From NCBI RefSeq assembly GCF_013141695.1, contig NZ_WHNY01000005.1, positions 1 to 64,000 of the forward strand: a stretch of DNA of 64,000 nt, written 5' to 3'. This document shows, in pieces, positions 18,004-27,138 of the stretch; position 1 is the stretch's first letter, and each line of letters starts with the position of its first letter. Both the position numbers and the translations under genes were made by a program. This DNA comes from Paenibacillus plantarum (GTDB lineage Bacteria > Bacillota > Bacilli > Paenibacillales > NBRC-103111). Under the pieces are notes generated by a model that searched no databases, was not told the origin of the DNA, and saw only the letters and a program-made list of their open reading frames with translations.

Positions 18004-18747
18004 ATGTTTGAACTAAATAAGTTAGCTAAGCTTTCATATAATCAGGATAATCCCAAATCTCCTTACCTATTTTCGGGTATTACAGTACAGATTCAGCAAG
18101 CGGAACGTATCGCCCTTATCGGTTCATCAGGGCAAGGGAAAAGTACACTTCTACGTACCTTGGCCTTACTGAGCTCACCAGATGAAGGAATGATGCTATT
18201 GGAGGGAGCCTCCTATCAAGAGGTTGGGGCACGAAACTGGCGGAAACGAATTTGCTATGTTGCTCAGCAAGCGGTCATGCTGCCTGGGAGCGTTGAGGAC
18301 AATTTGCGTACAGCAAGCCGACTGCATGGCACATCATATGAAAGCAAGCTAGCTGATGAATTGCTAGAGACATCGGGACTGAGCGAGTTGGATCTTCAAA
18401 AGAATGCCCGTGAATTGTCTGGTGGAGAAATGCAGCGGATTGCTTTAATTAGATCTATGCTACTGCGCCCATCAGTACTTCTTCTAGATGAAGTGACATC
18501 TTCCTTAGATGCGATGAATACAAGGGCTGTCGAGCAATTACTTCAGAAGTGGCATGAGAAAGAGGGAACTACTCTGATAGGGGTCACGCATGAGCTTGAA
18601 CAAGCGGTGCGTTCGAGTGAACGTGTATGGTTTATGTCAAGCAATACGATACTTGAAGATGCGCCAACAGTGCGTTTCTTTAGCGAGCCATCTACAGAGG
18701 CAGCGAGAAAATTTATAGGGTTAATTAAAGAAGAGGTTCAATTATGA
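18004..18747 (+). CDS. fetA: ABC transporter ATP-binding protein, FetA/YbbL-like
   Basis: This 247-residue ABC ATPase has Walker A GSSGQGKST (about 40-48), signature LSGGEMQR, Walker B VLLLDEVTSSLD and the H-loop (VTHE). It is translationally coupled (ATGA overlap) to an UPF0014 permease. This two-gene pair matches the FetAB iron exporter, which protects E. coli from iron overload and peroxide. It would energise metal export from the cytoplasm. Its neighbours at 19594-28101 carry Fur-type sites, which fits an iron-homeostasis region. The metal specificity is inferred from the family only. Confidence 0.82.
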   Translation: MFELNKLAKLSYNQDNPKSPYLFSGITVQIQQAERIALIGSSGQGKSTLLRTLALLSSPDEGMMLLEGASYQEVGARNWRKRICYVAQQAVMLPGSVEDNLRTASRLHGTSYESKLADELLETSGLSELDLQKNARELSGGEMQRIALIRSMLLRPSVLLLDEVTSSLDAMNTRAVEQLLQKWHEKEGTTLIGVTHELEQAVRSSERVWFMSSNTILEDAPTVRFFSEPSTEAARKFIGLIKEEVQL

Positions 18748-19505
18748 CGATGTTGTCACTTAGCTTTACCTTACTATTCATACTCGCAACGATGTTGATA
18801 TCATTTTGGCAGAAGCTTGGATTGGAAAAAGAGATCGCAATTGGCACGATACGATCGACTCTGCAATTATTATTTATTGGATATGTGCTGCATTACATTT
18901 TTCAATCGCAGCATGTTGTGTACTTGATGCTCATTATCACGCTTATGATTTCTGTAGCCTCCTGGAATGCGGCTAAACGCGGCGGCGGCATGCCTGGCAT
19001 TCTATGGCGAATCGCCTTGTCGATCATGACTGTGGAGATTCTTATGATGGGTATGCTTCTGGGGCTGCATCTCATTGAAGCCACACCGCAATACATCATA
19101 CCGCTAAGCGGCATGACCATCGGAAATGCTATGATCGTATCGGGCTTGTTTATTACTCAACTCAAAAGAGAAGTTCTTGCATCGAAAGGCGAGATTGAGG
19201 CCCTATTATCACTTGGAGCTTCCGCAGGACAGGCACTGCAAGACGTTAGGAAACGAGCGGTTAAATTCAGTATGATCCCGACCATTGACGGCATGAAGAC
19301 AGTAGGGCTTGTTCAGCTTCCAGGGATGATGACAGGTATGATCGTGGCTGGAGCTGAGCCAGTGGAAGCTGTGCGTTATCAAATTTTAATCGTATTCTCC
19401 TTTACCGGCTCCGCAGCAATTACTAGCATACTGTTAAGTGTCCTCATTTATAAGTTAGTGTTTTCGGAACAGCTGCAATTAAAGGTTTTTCACGACGGAA
19501 GATAA
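18744..19505 (+). CDS. fetB: UPF0014 membrane permease, FetB/YbbM-like
   Basis: This 253-residue integral membrane protein, with about six or seven TM segments, has the UPF0014 hallmarks: EIAIGTIRSTLQLLFIGYVL near the N-terminus, IPLSGMTIGNAM in the middle, and QLPGMMTGMIVAGAEPVEAVRY toward the end. It partners the ATPase whose stop codon it overlaps by ATGA. The pair is best assigned as an iron or other metal exporter. Confidence 0.87.
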   Translation: MTMLSLSFTLLFILATMLISFWQKLGLEKEIAIGTIRSTLQLLFIGYVLHYIFQSQHVVYLMLIITLMISVASWNAAKRGGGMPGILWRIALSIMTVEILMMGMLLGLHLIEATPQYIIPLSGMTIGNAMIVSGLFITQLKREVLASKGEIEALLSLGASAGQALQDVRKRAVKFSMIPTIDGMKTVGLVQLPGMMTGMIVAGAEPVEAVRYQILIVFSFTGSAAITSILLSVLIYKLVFSEQLQLKVFHDGR

Positions 19506-19539
19506 GTAGTTAGTGTTTGCATAAAATAGACAGAACAAG

Positions 19540-19571
19540 AAACCTGAGAGATTGCTGCCCTCAGGTTTTTT
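19540..19571 (+). terminator. Terminator after the FetAB-like pair
   Basis: AAACCTGAG pairs with CTCAGGTTT, followed by TTT. Confidence 0.85.
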
Positions 19572-19593
19572 ATACATGCTGGTAAATCTTCGA

Positions 19594-19642
19594 TTGACGT
19601 AAAGGTGTAAACCGCCTATACTGACCATGATTCTCATTCTCA
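19594..19642 (+). promoter_or_regulatory. Promoter with a Fur-like box for the membrane glycan cluster
   Basis: TTGACG (19594-19599) and TATACT (19617-19622) have a 17-bp spacer, a good sigma-A promoter. TGATTCTCATTCTCA at 19628-19642 fits the 7-1-7 Fur box (TGATAATnATTATCA) with three changes and lies just downstream of the -10, at the presumed start site. This would make the following four-gene cluster iron-repressed (inference). Confidence 0.5.
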
Positions 19643-19683
19643 TGATTGTATTTAACTTCATTCCAAAGAAGGTCTCAACATAT

Positions 19684-20652
19684 ATGCTGACAAAGAAACG
19701 AATGATCCAATCTATAGCGATCTTCCTGGTCGTTTGTTCCATTGTTATCACATGGCAATGGTTCGATTCGAAGGAATGGCTTCGTGATGTAGGACTGCTC
19801 TTCCACCAGCCCAAATGGTTGGTCTTCATGGTAATCGCCTACCTAGCTTCCTTTCTTCTCAAAGCGGCAGCTTGGCGAATTTACGCGGGACAAGATGTCA
19901 AATTCGCGGTCTATTTTCATGCGATTAGCTACAGTTTGCTCGTAAACCATGTGCTGCCGATCAAGGTGGGAGATGGGGTGCGAACCGGTTTATTAATGAA
20001 AAATGGCGGAAAGTCATGGGAGGATGCACTCCATTCCGTAGCGGTTATGCGCCTGTTGGATATGCTTGTGCTGGCGGTCATTGGAGGCATTGGTATCGTC
20101 CGCATGGGTCTTCCTTCTTCTTGGATGTGGGTGACGCTGCTGGCATCTGGCACAGCGATTCTCGCAACGGCACATTATTTACCTGTGATTCGCAAATTCC
20201 CATTTGTCGCCAAACATTCTGCCTATTTTCATCTTAAAATGCTTTCGGGCAAAGGGCTCGCCATTCTGGGCTTCATCACATTCAGTTGGGTGCTAGAAGC
20301 GGGGGTCATTATCGCAGTCTCCCAAATTATTAATTTGCAATTAGGAAGCCTTTCGCTCGTGTGGGCCAATAGCATGACGATTGCTGGGCAAATTTTTCAT
20401 ATTACACCTGGGGGCATTGGCACCTATGAAAGTACGATGAGCGGCTCACTTGTCTTATTGGGTGTGGATGGGAAAGACGCCTATCGAGCGGCGCTATTGT
20501 CACATACGTTTAAATTTCTATTTGCCTATGCGTTAGGTGGCTATTCTTTGTTGCGGATGCCGCTGCACGTTCGAGAAATGAAAGCTTGGATTAGCCGAGT
20601 CACAAGTCAAACTAAATCACAATCCTATAACAAAGTGCGGAAGGAAGATTAA
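19684..20652 (+). CDS. UPF0104/AglD-MprF-type flippase-like membrane protein
   Basis: This protein of about 322 residues has roughly eight TM segments and matches the lysylphosphatidylglycerol-synthase transmembrane family. Motifs are NHVLPIKVGDGVRTGLLMK near the first third and FHITPGGIGTYESTM near the last third (the PGGxGxxE motif). Members flip or otherwise handle lipid-linked molecules. ATG 19684 is preferred over 19627, which would overlap the promoter and Fur-like box. Genes downstream encode a phosphodiesterase-type enzyme, a GT2 transferase and a GT-C transferase with almost no gaps. Its likely job is therefore movement of a lipid-linked sugar or lipid during surface modification. 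Confidence 0.75.
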   Translation: MLTKKRMIQSIAIFLVVCSIVITWQWFDSKEWLRDVGLLFHQPKWLVFMVIAYLASFLLKAAAWRIYAGQDVKFAVYFHAISYSLLVNHVLPIKVGDGVRTGLLMKNGGKSWEDALHSVAVMRLLDMLVLAVIGGIGIVRMGLPSSWMWVTLLASGTAILATAHYLPVIRKFPFVAKHSAYFHLKMLSGKGLAILGFITFSWVLEAGVIIAVSQIINLQLGSLSLVWANSMTIAGQIFHITPGGIGTYESTMSGSLVLLGVDGKDAYRAALLSHTFKFLFAYALGGYSLLRMPLHVREMKAWISRVTSQTKSQSYNKVRKED

Positions 20653-20653
20653 T

Positions 20654-22114
20654 ATGAAAAAGGCATCATCTTTTGAGATTGTTGCAGCACGCTGTTGGAA
20701 TCTGTTGAATGAGGGGAAACCGTTTACACCAATTTTCGTTGTCGGCGTTTTTCTGCTGTACCATATCGGTGTATGGTCTGATTCTAGCTTTTGGAGCGCG
20801 GCGGGTCTAGGGCTAGTGATAACCATGCCTCTATTTGTACTATATTATTGCTTCGATTTTCCGCTCTTTTTACGCAATTATTTATGGTTGCCACTTATTG
20901 CCGCACTTCTTATTTGGGAACGAAATGAACTAACTCTATATGTGCTGGCGTTAGGGTTGTTTTATTTCTTTACGATTTATTTCTGGGGCACGTTTTACTA
21001 TCATTTGCGAATTGGAACGACCTGGTGGAATTTCACACGCTTCTGGAAGCTTGTCCTGAAGAATAGTGACTCTACAAGCGGCAATGCGCAGGAGCAGATG
21101 CCTAAGTTTCTGCTGTTGCTGTTTGTATGGAGTCATTATTATGGTCAATTCAAGGCGGATGTTTCGGCTGATGTGGGTACAGGGCTGCTATTTGCAGGCG
21201 GTTTGTTGATCTACAGTTTCATTCTGCACCGTAACTTATTCGATTGGAAGCCATCAGAAATTCCAACGTATACACGTGATTCAAGCCCTGTACAAGCAGG
21301 CAGTAAAGCATTGAACCAGAAGGTGATCGTTATCGTTGTGGATGGCATGCGCAAAGAACGCTTTGAGGAAGCGAATGCCCCATTTATGAAGAAACTGCGA
21401 GCAGAAGGCACCGAATATGCGCAAATGGAAACCGTATATCCAGCGCGTACCGTTGTCTGCTTCTCCTCGATGTTTACAGGTACATATCCACGTGAGCATG
21501 GGATTCGCTCCAATATGGTGTGGAGGTTGGGTATTCGGGTTGAGAGTATTTTCGATTCCCTGCGTAAAGTGGGCAAAAAAGGTCGCTTGCTGGGCATTGC
21601 ACACTTGATCGACTCCATGGGAGACGATGTGGAGAGTGTGACGGCTGTCATGCACAATGATTTGGCAGATCGTAATATCATCGAGCGAGCGAAGAAGATT
21701 ATGGCAGAGCAAAATCCTGACCTACTCGTTGCCCAATTAATTGGAGTTGACCAAACAGGTCACAGCCGAGGTGTTCTCTACGATGATTACACGCAAAAGA
21801 TTGCCGAAGCGGACCAACTTATTGAAGAGTTCGTCGGTTGGCTCGAAGAGCGCGGCATGATGGCGAACACGACGTTGATCATCTGTGCGGATCATGGTCA
21901 AGCAGACGGCATTGGCGGACATGGACATCTCGACGAAGGCGAGCGTTATGTGCCTTTCTTCCTGCACGGTCCGACCATCGAAGCGGGCCGCCGCATTGAT
22001 GAGAAGCATTCACTCGTCTCTATGGCGCCGACACTGGCTTATTTGCTGGGAGCACCCTTCCCAAGCCATAGTCGTGGACCTGTTCTAACGGAGGCTATTA
22101 AACATCATGACTAA
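20654..22114 (+). CDS. Membrane-anchored type I phosphodiesterase (alkaline phosphatase superfamily)
   Basis: The 486-residue protein has an N-terminal membrane part with several TM segments (about 25-200). The C-terminal alkaline-phosphatase-superfamily domain carries IVVDGMRKERF (metal Asp, about 229), PARTVVCF (nucleophile Thr, about 266), GVDQTGHSRG (about 364-373), ADHGQ (about 412) and GGHGH. These are all the expected metal ligands of nucleotide pyrophosphatase/phosphodiesterases. It starts 1 nt after the flippase-like gene and overlaps the GT2 gene by 8 nt. It probably hydrolyses a phosphodiester or phosphoglycerol bond of a membrane lipid or glycan. The substrate is unknown. Confidence 0.8.
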   Translation: MKKASSFEIVAARCWNLLNEGKPFTPIFVVGVFLLYHIGVWSDSSFWSAAGLGLVITMPLFVLYYCFDFPLFLRNYLWLPLIAALLIWERNELTLYVLALGLFYFFTIYFWGTFYYHLRIGTTWWNFTRFWKLVLKNSDSTSGNAQEQMPKFLLLLFVWSHYYGQFKADVSADVGTGLLFAGGLLIYSFILHRNLFDWKPSEIPTYTRDSSPVQAGSKALNQKVIVIVVDGMRKERFEEANAPFMKKLRAEGTEYAQMETVYPARTVVCFSSMFTGTYPREHGIRSNMVWRLGIRVESIFDSLRKVGKKGRLLGIAHLIDSMGDDVESVTAVMHNDLADRNIIERAKKIMAEQNPDLLVAQLIGVDQTGHSRGVLYDDYTQKIAEADQLIEEFVGWLEERGMMANTTLIICADHGQADGIGGHGHLDEGERYVPFFLHGPTIEAGRRIDEKHSLVSMAPTLAYLLGAPFPSHSRGPVLTEAIKHHD

Positions 22115-22856
22115 GAAAAAAATCATCGTTTTCATGCCTGCACATAATGAAGAAGAGAATATCAGCGGGGTCATTGCCCGCGTTCCGAGAGATTTTCACC
22201 CGCAGTATGAGGTGGAAGTACTCGTAATCGACGACGGGTCCAAGGACCTCACCGTCCAAGTTGCGCGCGAAGCGGGGGCCGACCACATTGTGTCGTTTCC
22301 GCACAATCGGGGGCTCGGCGCAGCCGTTCGCGAAGGGCTGAAGCAATGCTGCCTGCTCGGCGGCGACATTGGCATTATGATCGATGCGGATAATGAGTAT
22401 CCGCCAGAGCAAATCCCGGACGTCCTTGCGCCCATTATCAGCGGGCGCGCGGACTACACCTTTGGCTCACGCTTCAAAGGCAACATTCAAGGGATGAAGC
22501 TGCATCGCCGCTTAGGCAACTATACGTTTACCCTGCTGCAGGCGATCCTACTGCGCAGATGGATTTATGACGGCCAGTCAGGTATGCGCGGATTCTCGCG
22601 CGATGCCATGGAGAACGCCGTCATTATCCATGACTACAATTACGCCCAGGTGCTCACGATTAATCTGGTTCGTCAGGGCTACCGTTTAGAGGAGATTCCG
22701 ATCTCGTACCAAGTACGGACCAAGGGCCAATCCTTCATCAAGTTCAGACAATATGTGTCTTCCGTAATTCCAGCGATTTACAAAGAAATGAGACGTCCCG
22801 TCTCCCGCAAGCGCCAGGCCACTGTCCAAATGCATCGAGATGAACCGAGCTTATGA
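22107..22856 (+). CDS. Glycosyltransferase family 2, polyprenyl-phosphate sugar synthase-like
   Basis: This 249-residue GT-A enzyme resembles dolichol-phosphate mannose synthase. It has VFMPAHNEEENI at the N-terminus, VIDDGSKD, and the DADNEYPPEQI metal/nucleotide motif (about 94), then GSRFKG and QSGMRGFSR. It would transfer a sugar from a nucleotide donor to undecaprenyl phosphate. The product would feed the GT-C transferase whose start overlaps its stop (ATGA). Much of the gene is visibly richer in G+C than its neighbours, hinting at a different origin or exchange within the operon. Confidence 0.87.
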   Translation: MTKKKIIVFMPAHNEEENISGVIARVPRDFHPQYEVEVLVIDDGSKDLTVQVAREAGADHIVSFPHNRGLGAAVREGLKQCCLLGGDIGIMIDADNEYPPEQIPDVLAPIISGRADYTFGSRFKGNIQGMKLHRRLGNYTFTLLQAILLRRWIYDGQSGMRGFSRDAMENAVIIHDYNYAQVLTINLVRQGYRLEEIPISYQVRTKGQSFIKFRQYVSSVIPAIYKEMRRPVSRKRQATVQMHRDEPSL

Positions 22857-24382
22857 CACGTAACGCGTTAGTAATGGCGCTTTTTGCAGCTGCGGTTATA
22901 GCCAGTGTGATCTGCCTTAGTCTGCTATATGCGAGTCCTTATGTGCGTACATGGGACGAGGTGGACTTCACACTCGCACTGCATCGGTATGATTTACTGG
23001 CCATGCAGCCTCATTTTCCTGGATATCCTTACTTTATCCTGGGTGGTTGGTTTATTAACCAATGGATGAATGATCCCGCTATAGCCTTATCCGTCTTCAA
23101 TTCCTTAGCAGCTTTAAGCTCTGCGATTCCTATGTTTTTATTGGCACATCGACTGACGGGCAGCGGCATCAAGAGCCTTTTGCTGCCCGCACTCGTTTTA
23201 AGCAGCCCCTACATTTGGCTCATGTCCTCGCGTCCCATGTCGGAATGCGCAGGCATGGCCATGCTGTGGTGGTTTCTTTGGAGTATCCGCTTTGCGATGG
23301 ATCGTCCGCACGCCGTGATGCGTCACGGGCTAGCGCTGCTGATGTTCAGCTTCTTAATGGGGATACGCCTATCCTTCTTTCCATATGGTTTAGCCTTAGT
23401 TCCCCTTTGGTATTCGCTTTGGCAGCAGGGGGCTACCCGTTGGAGGAGATGGCTCCGAGTAGGAGGTTCAGCTCTGGCAGCAGGGCTGTTTCAATTGATT
23501 TGGGTAGCCGGCTTGGTACTTTCCGAAGGAAATGTGGCTGGCTTCTGGAAGTTGTCCCTAGCTTTCGTAGAGGGACATTTCTCTGAGTGGGGCGGTGGCG
23601 TGATCTCAACGCCGATGCCCATGGGGGACCGAATCATCCAGCTATTCGGGAAAAATTTGCTAGGTTCTGCCCTTTTTGGTGGTTCCATTCTCATTGGCAT
23701 GAGTCTCGCGATTTTGGTTGTCATAACGTTGGTCGTGCGAGGATTCGTCGCATCTCCAAAGCAGCTTAATAAAGAGAACAGGCACTACTTACTTTGGTTG
23801 GTCGGCTGTGCTGTTCTTTATTCCATATGGGCGTTAATAGGTCAAAATATTGAAAAACCTCGACATATTGTTCCGGTCGTTACGCCAATTTTATGCCTCC
23901 TATATGTCTATATCATTCGAACGGCAGGTGCAGTGAAAGCCTCAGATCCTAAGTCGCGTCTGTTGAGACTAGCACCAAAGTTACTTTACACGCTCTTCAT
24001 TAGTCTCATCGTCGTACAGGTTTTCTATGGCTCGCAGCTATTAAAAAGGCAGGCTTTGGACGAACCAGCGATTTATCAGCTGCATGACTATATGAATAGC
24101 TTGCAGGAACCTCTCATCCTGTTTACATGGGAAGAAACGAGAGTCCTACAGTACTTACAAGCAGATTACGAACATGAGCGCATCTATACGTATGGGTATT
24201 TTCAATCATTAGCAGGAGCAAATTCGGATCGACGCGTTTTTCTAACCGATCATGTTGTGCAAGGTTTTGCGGCTCAGGGGAAATCGGTGGAATCGCATTT
24301 AAAACAGATTGCCGAGTTTACATCCGATACGCTGTTTGACCCTGCCTATGGACACGTGACTTTATTTGAATGGGTTCGTTAG
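22853..24382 (+). CDS. GT-C type integral membrane glycosyltransferase (ArnT/PMT-like)
   Basis: This 509-residue protein has about ten or more TM segments. Directly after the first TM lies TWDEVDF (about 34-40), the acidic pair in the first extracellular loop that GT-C enzymes use to bind metal and donor lipid phosphate. Such enzymes transfer a sugar from polyprenyl phosphate onto a cell-surface acceptor. It is coupled to the GT2 gene by ATGA. The cluster therefore contains donor synthesis, transfer, a flippase-like protein and a phosphodiesterase. Acceptor and sugar cannot be read from sequence. Confidence 0.75.
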   Translation: MTRNALVMALFAAAVIASVICLSLLYASPYVRTWDEVDFTLALHRYDLLAMQPHFPGYPYFILGGWFINQWMNDPAIALSVFNSLAALSSAIPMFLLAHRLTGSGIKSLLLPALVLSSPYIWLMSSRPMSECAGMAMLWWFLWSIRFAMDRPHAVMRHGLALLMFSFLMGIRLSFFPYGLALVPLWYSLWQQGATRWRRWLRVGGSALAAGLFQLIWVAGLVLSEGNVAGFWKLSLAFVEGHFSEWGGGVISTPMPMGDRIIQLFGKNLLGSALFGGSILIGMSLAILVVITLVVRGFVASPKQLNKENRHYLLWLVGCAVLYSIWALIGQNIEKPRHIVPVVTPILCLLYVYIIRTAGAVKASDPKSRLLRLAPKLLYTLFISLIVVQVFYGSQLLKRQALDEPAIYQLHDYMNSLQEPLILFTWEETRVLQYLQADYEHERIYTYGYFQSLAGANSDRRVFLTDHVVQGFAAQGKSVESHLKQIAEFTSDTLFDPAYGHVTLFEWVR

Positions 24383-24435
24383 TTGCCACTATGAACGGAC
24401 GATGAACAGTGTGTGATCAAATTGTAAAATAAAGG

Positions 24436-24468
24436 TTGACATAAAAATGGACAATGATTATCATTATC
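24436..24468 (+). promoter_or_regulatory. Promoter overlapped by a strong Fur box (FTR1 operon)
   Basis: TTGACA (24436-24441) and TATCAT (24459-24464) have a 17-bp spacer. GACAATGATTATCATTATC at 24450-24468 matches the 19-bp Fur consensus at 17 positions and covers the -10. Iron-loaded Fur would block polymerase; iron starvation would derepress the operon. Confidence 0.88.
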
Positions 24469-24508
24469 AATGACATTGAAGATCGAATTCATTTGCAGGG
24501 GTGAAGAT

Positions 24509-25549
24509 ATGAAAAGATGGCTACTAGCCGGATTGACTCTTGTGTTTGCGGCATTATTAATTTTGCCGACTTCCGCGCTGGCCTACTCTTATGGTGATGC
24601 GAATACCGAAGATGTAGCAGAAACCTTTAAACTGGTGCAAACCAGTATTGGAGATGGTGCAAATGATTGGGGAGCAGCAGAAGGTGCCTACAAAGAGAGA
24701 AGATCTGAAATTGTAGCACACTTTGGTGAAGAAGTTGGAACTACGTTAGATGCGAATTTCCAGGCTAAGGATAATAAATTAGTCATTTCTAATTTCAAAG
24801 CTGTCCTCGTTATGAACTTAGATCGCCGCTTTACCTATGCTGGACAAGGAATTGATGACTATGCGGGAGCAAAGCTTCTATTGGCTAAGGCCAAAGCAAC
24901 TTATGATACCCTAGAGCCTTATATGGGATCAGGTAAAGCGGAAATTGATAAAGCATTTGATGCTGCTCTTGATGCATTAGGTAATCCAGGATTGTTCGGC
25001 GTAGGGAAGAAGCCTGTACAACCTGCCGTATTTAAGGAAAAGGTTGATTTTATCTTTGGTAAGGTAAAGCCGCTATTTCCTTATAAAGCCTACAGTGCAC
25101 CAGCACCAGTTGCCACAAGTACACCGGCGCCTACCGTTAAGCCGATAGAGACGACAAAGACAGAACCCGTTGTGAAGGCGGAAGTTAGCCCTAAGCAAGA
25201 TCAGCCTGCTGCAACAACGGAGGCCAAACCAGTAGAGACGAAGGCACCAGACGCAGCGGCAACAGTTGCGACAAGTTCTCCTGAACCATCTGCATCAGCA
25301 TCAGCGAGTCCAAGTCCAACACCGACTACCGAAGCTGCTAAGCCTACTGCAACAGTAGAAGCACCTGCTAAAGCTACGGAGACAGCTAGTACAGCCGTGA
25401 AAGCTGAGCCTGTAAAAGAAGCAGCCGCTCATGCACCTATGCAACGCACAGACAAAACGAATCCATGGGTCAGCGTATCCGTGATTGGTGGAGTTATCGT
25501 TATACTGGGCGGGGCCGTATGGTTTGCTCGCAAAAGAAAGTGGATTTAA
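24509..25549 (+). CDS. Fur-regulated surface protein with helical domain and C-terminal membrane anchor
   Basis: The 346-residue protein has a signal peptide (about 1-26), then an alpha-helical domain to about residue 190. A long Pro/Ala/Thr/Ser/Glu-rich spacer follows (about 195-305), then a C-terminal TM (VSVIGGVIVILGGAVWF) ending in a basic tail RKRKWI. It is therefore displayed outside on a flexible stalk. ATG 24509 has AGGGGTGAAG upstream. It is the first gene behind the Fur box and lies two genes upstream of an FTR1 permease. The helical part may be a detached version of the extracellular domain some FTR1-type systems carry. No EfeO or EfeB homologue accompanies it. A role as iron receptor or delivery protein is inference. 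Confidence 0.65.
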   Translation: MKRWLLAGLTLVFAALLILPTSALAYSYGDANTEDVAETFKLVQTSIGDGANDWGAAEGAYKERRSEIVAHFGEEVGTTLDANFQAKDNKLVISNFKAVLVMNLDRRFTYAGQGIDDYAGAKLLLAKAKATYDTLEPYMGSGKAEIDKAFDAALDALGNPGLFGVGKKPVQPAVFKEKVDFIFGKVKPLFPYKAYSAPAPVATSTPAPTVKPIETTKTEPVVKAEVSPKQDQPAATTEAKPVETKAPDAAATVATSSPEPSASASASPSPTPTTEAAKPTATVEAPAKATETASTAVKAEPVKEAAAHAPMQRTDKTNPWVSVSVIGGVIVILGGAVWFARKRKWI

Positions 25550-25596
25550 CCGTTAGGTCAACCCAAAAATTGAGATGAATAGAGGAGAAAATTATT

Positions 25597-27087
25597 ATGC
25601 GTAAATTTCTATCTGTCGTATTAAGTGCTTCAATCGCTCTATCTAGCGTTGTTACTGTTTCATCCGTTGCTTTTGCAGAAACGAAATTCCAAATCAAAGA
25701 AGATCAAACGATCTCAGCTAGCCTTAAATCTTTCACAGATATTAAAGCACTTTTCACAGATAAAACCGATAAAGCCGTTCTTGCTGATATTAAGAAATTA
25801 TATGTAGATAAATTCCAAACTGATGTTAAACGTCTGGATGTCAACATCAAAGCAGATGATCCTAAAATGGATGCTAACATCTTGCTTATTTTGGATGCTG
25901 CGATTAAAGGTGACTTGCCAGTAGGTCCAGCGAAAGAAGCAATCGATAAAGGTTTGCAATGGTATTACTTCTTCGCACTTCGTGATTTGATGAGTAACCA
26001 AGTGCGTCCTGCATTGACGAAAGGCGACATCGCTGGAGCGACAGCTGCTTTCGATAAAGTTGTTCAAATTTATGAAGGTGCTCTACAAGCTAACGTTGTA
26101 AAACGTGATACGAAGTATAACTTGAACATGGTACCACTTTTGAAAGCAACCATTGAGCTAATTCAAAAAGATATCAAAGACAACAACGTGAATGACTTTA
26201 ACTTCCACCGTCAAATTCTTGACAAAACATTGATCAAAAACTACGCGCTTGCAACATATACATATGCTGAAAATGTTGGATTGGCTGCTGCAGCTGACCA
26301 ATCTAAAGCAATCACAGAAGGTTACTTCCTTTTCATGCCTGTTTACACATACCTCAAAGGTGGAAGCCCTGCTGATGCTGATTTCGTGAAGAATGCCTTC
26401 GCTTCAGGCGATGCTAGCAAAATCAAACAAGCTGAAATCGGCGATGCCCTGCAACGTACAATGATCGGTAAAGTATCCGAATACCTTAACCAAATTCTAG
26501 TTAAACAAGAAGCTGGGGACCTACAAGGTGCACGTGGATATGTTGCTGAAGGTACGATGTTCCTTGCTAGCCAAGAAGTGTTCTTAGGTAAAGAGAAATT
26601 TGCAGCTGCAAGTGTTGCAGCTACGAAATTAAATGAAGCTGTTGATAAATCCGATGCAGCCGCTACGAACGCAGCTATTTTTGACATCGTAAAATTCCTC
26701 GTTGATAAAGATGGTTCCAGCTTAAAAGTGAACGACAAAGGCTATAAAGTAAATGGCGCTGCTTTCACAGCTGAGAATGCTCCGTTCGTTAATCAAGAAA
26801 GCGGCCGTACGTTAGTGCCGGTTCGAGTTATTGCTCAAGCGATTAATGCCCAAGTTGAATGGGTTGAAGCAACGCAAACGATCGTGATCACGAAAGATGG
26901 CAAGAAAACAGAAATCAAAGCTGGTTCCGATCAAGTTGTTGAGAATGGTAAAGTAAACGAGAAAGTTAAATTGGATCAGCCGGTTGTTCTTCAAAACGGC
27001 AGTTCATTCATCCCATTGCGTGCAGTAGCTGAGTTGTTCAGTTATGGCGTATTCTATCAAAATGGTGAGATCATCATTCTTCGTTAA
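25597..27087 (+). CDS. Fur-regulated secreted helical protein with copper-amine-oxidase-like C-terminal domain
   Basis: This 496-residue protein has a signal peptide (about 1-27, ending AFAET) and a helical body to about 370. The body seems internally duplicated: both halves contain a segment ending KGDIAGATAAFDKVVQIYE-like or AGDLQGARGYVAEGTMF-like. Two-part copper-amine-oxidase-like stalk repeats end it (TLVPVRVIAQAINAQVEWVE and FIPLRAVAELFSYGV), probably for wall or surface association. It sits between the anchored helical protein and the FTR1 permease in the Fur-controlled operon, so a periplasm-like iron-binding role is plausible. The helical region resembles the one in the upstream gene. 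No named family was recognised for the body. Confidence 0.65.
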   Translation: MRKFLSVVLSASIALSSVVTVSSVAFAETKFQIKEDQTISASLKSFTDIKALFTDKTDKAVLADIKKLYVDKFQTDVKRLDVNIKADDPKMDANILLILDAAIKGDLPVGPAKEAIDKGLQWYYFFALRDLMSNQVRPALTKGDIAGATAAFDKVVQIYEGALQANVVKRDTKYNLNMVPLLKATIELIQKDIKDNNVNDFNFHRQILDKTLIKNYALATYTYAENVGLAAAADQSKAITEGYFLFMPVYTYLKGGSPADADFVKNAFASGDASKIKQAEIGDALQRTMIGKVSEYLNQILVKQEAGDLQGARGYVAEGTMFLASQEVFLGKEKFAAASVAATKLNEAVDKSDAAATNAAIFDIVKFLVDKDGSSLKVNDKGYKVNGAAFTAENAPFVNQESGRTLVPVRVIAQAINAQVEWVEATQTIVITKDGKKTEIKAGSDQVVENGKVNEKVKLDQPVVLQNGSSFIPLRAVAELFSYGVFYQNGEIIILR

Positions 27088-27107
27088 TCATCTCGTTCGG
27101 AAGGGAG

Positions 27108-27138
27108 ACACTTGTGCTGTATAAGCACAAGTGTTTTT
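27108..27138 (+). terminator. Intra-operon terminator/attenuator before the FTR1 gene
   Basis: ACACTTGTGC pairs perfectly with GCACAAGTGT around a 7-nt loop, followed by TTTTC. It lies between the second surface-protein gene and the permease, so it would lower permease expression relative to the surface proteins. Confidence 0.8.

Noticed and set aside
21211-21712. Two overlapping antisense frames of about 150 codons
   Set aside because: Both oppose the phosphodiesterase gene, whose catalytic motifs are in the plus frame.
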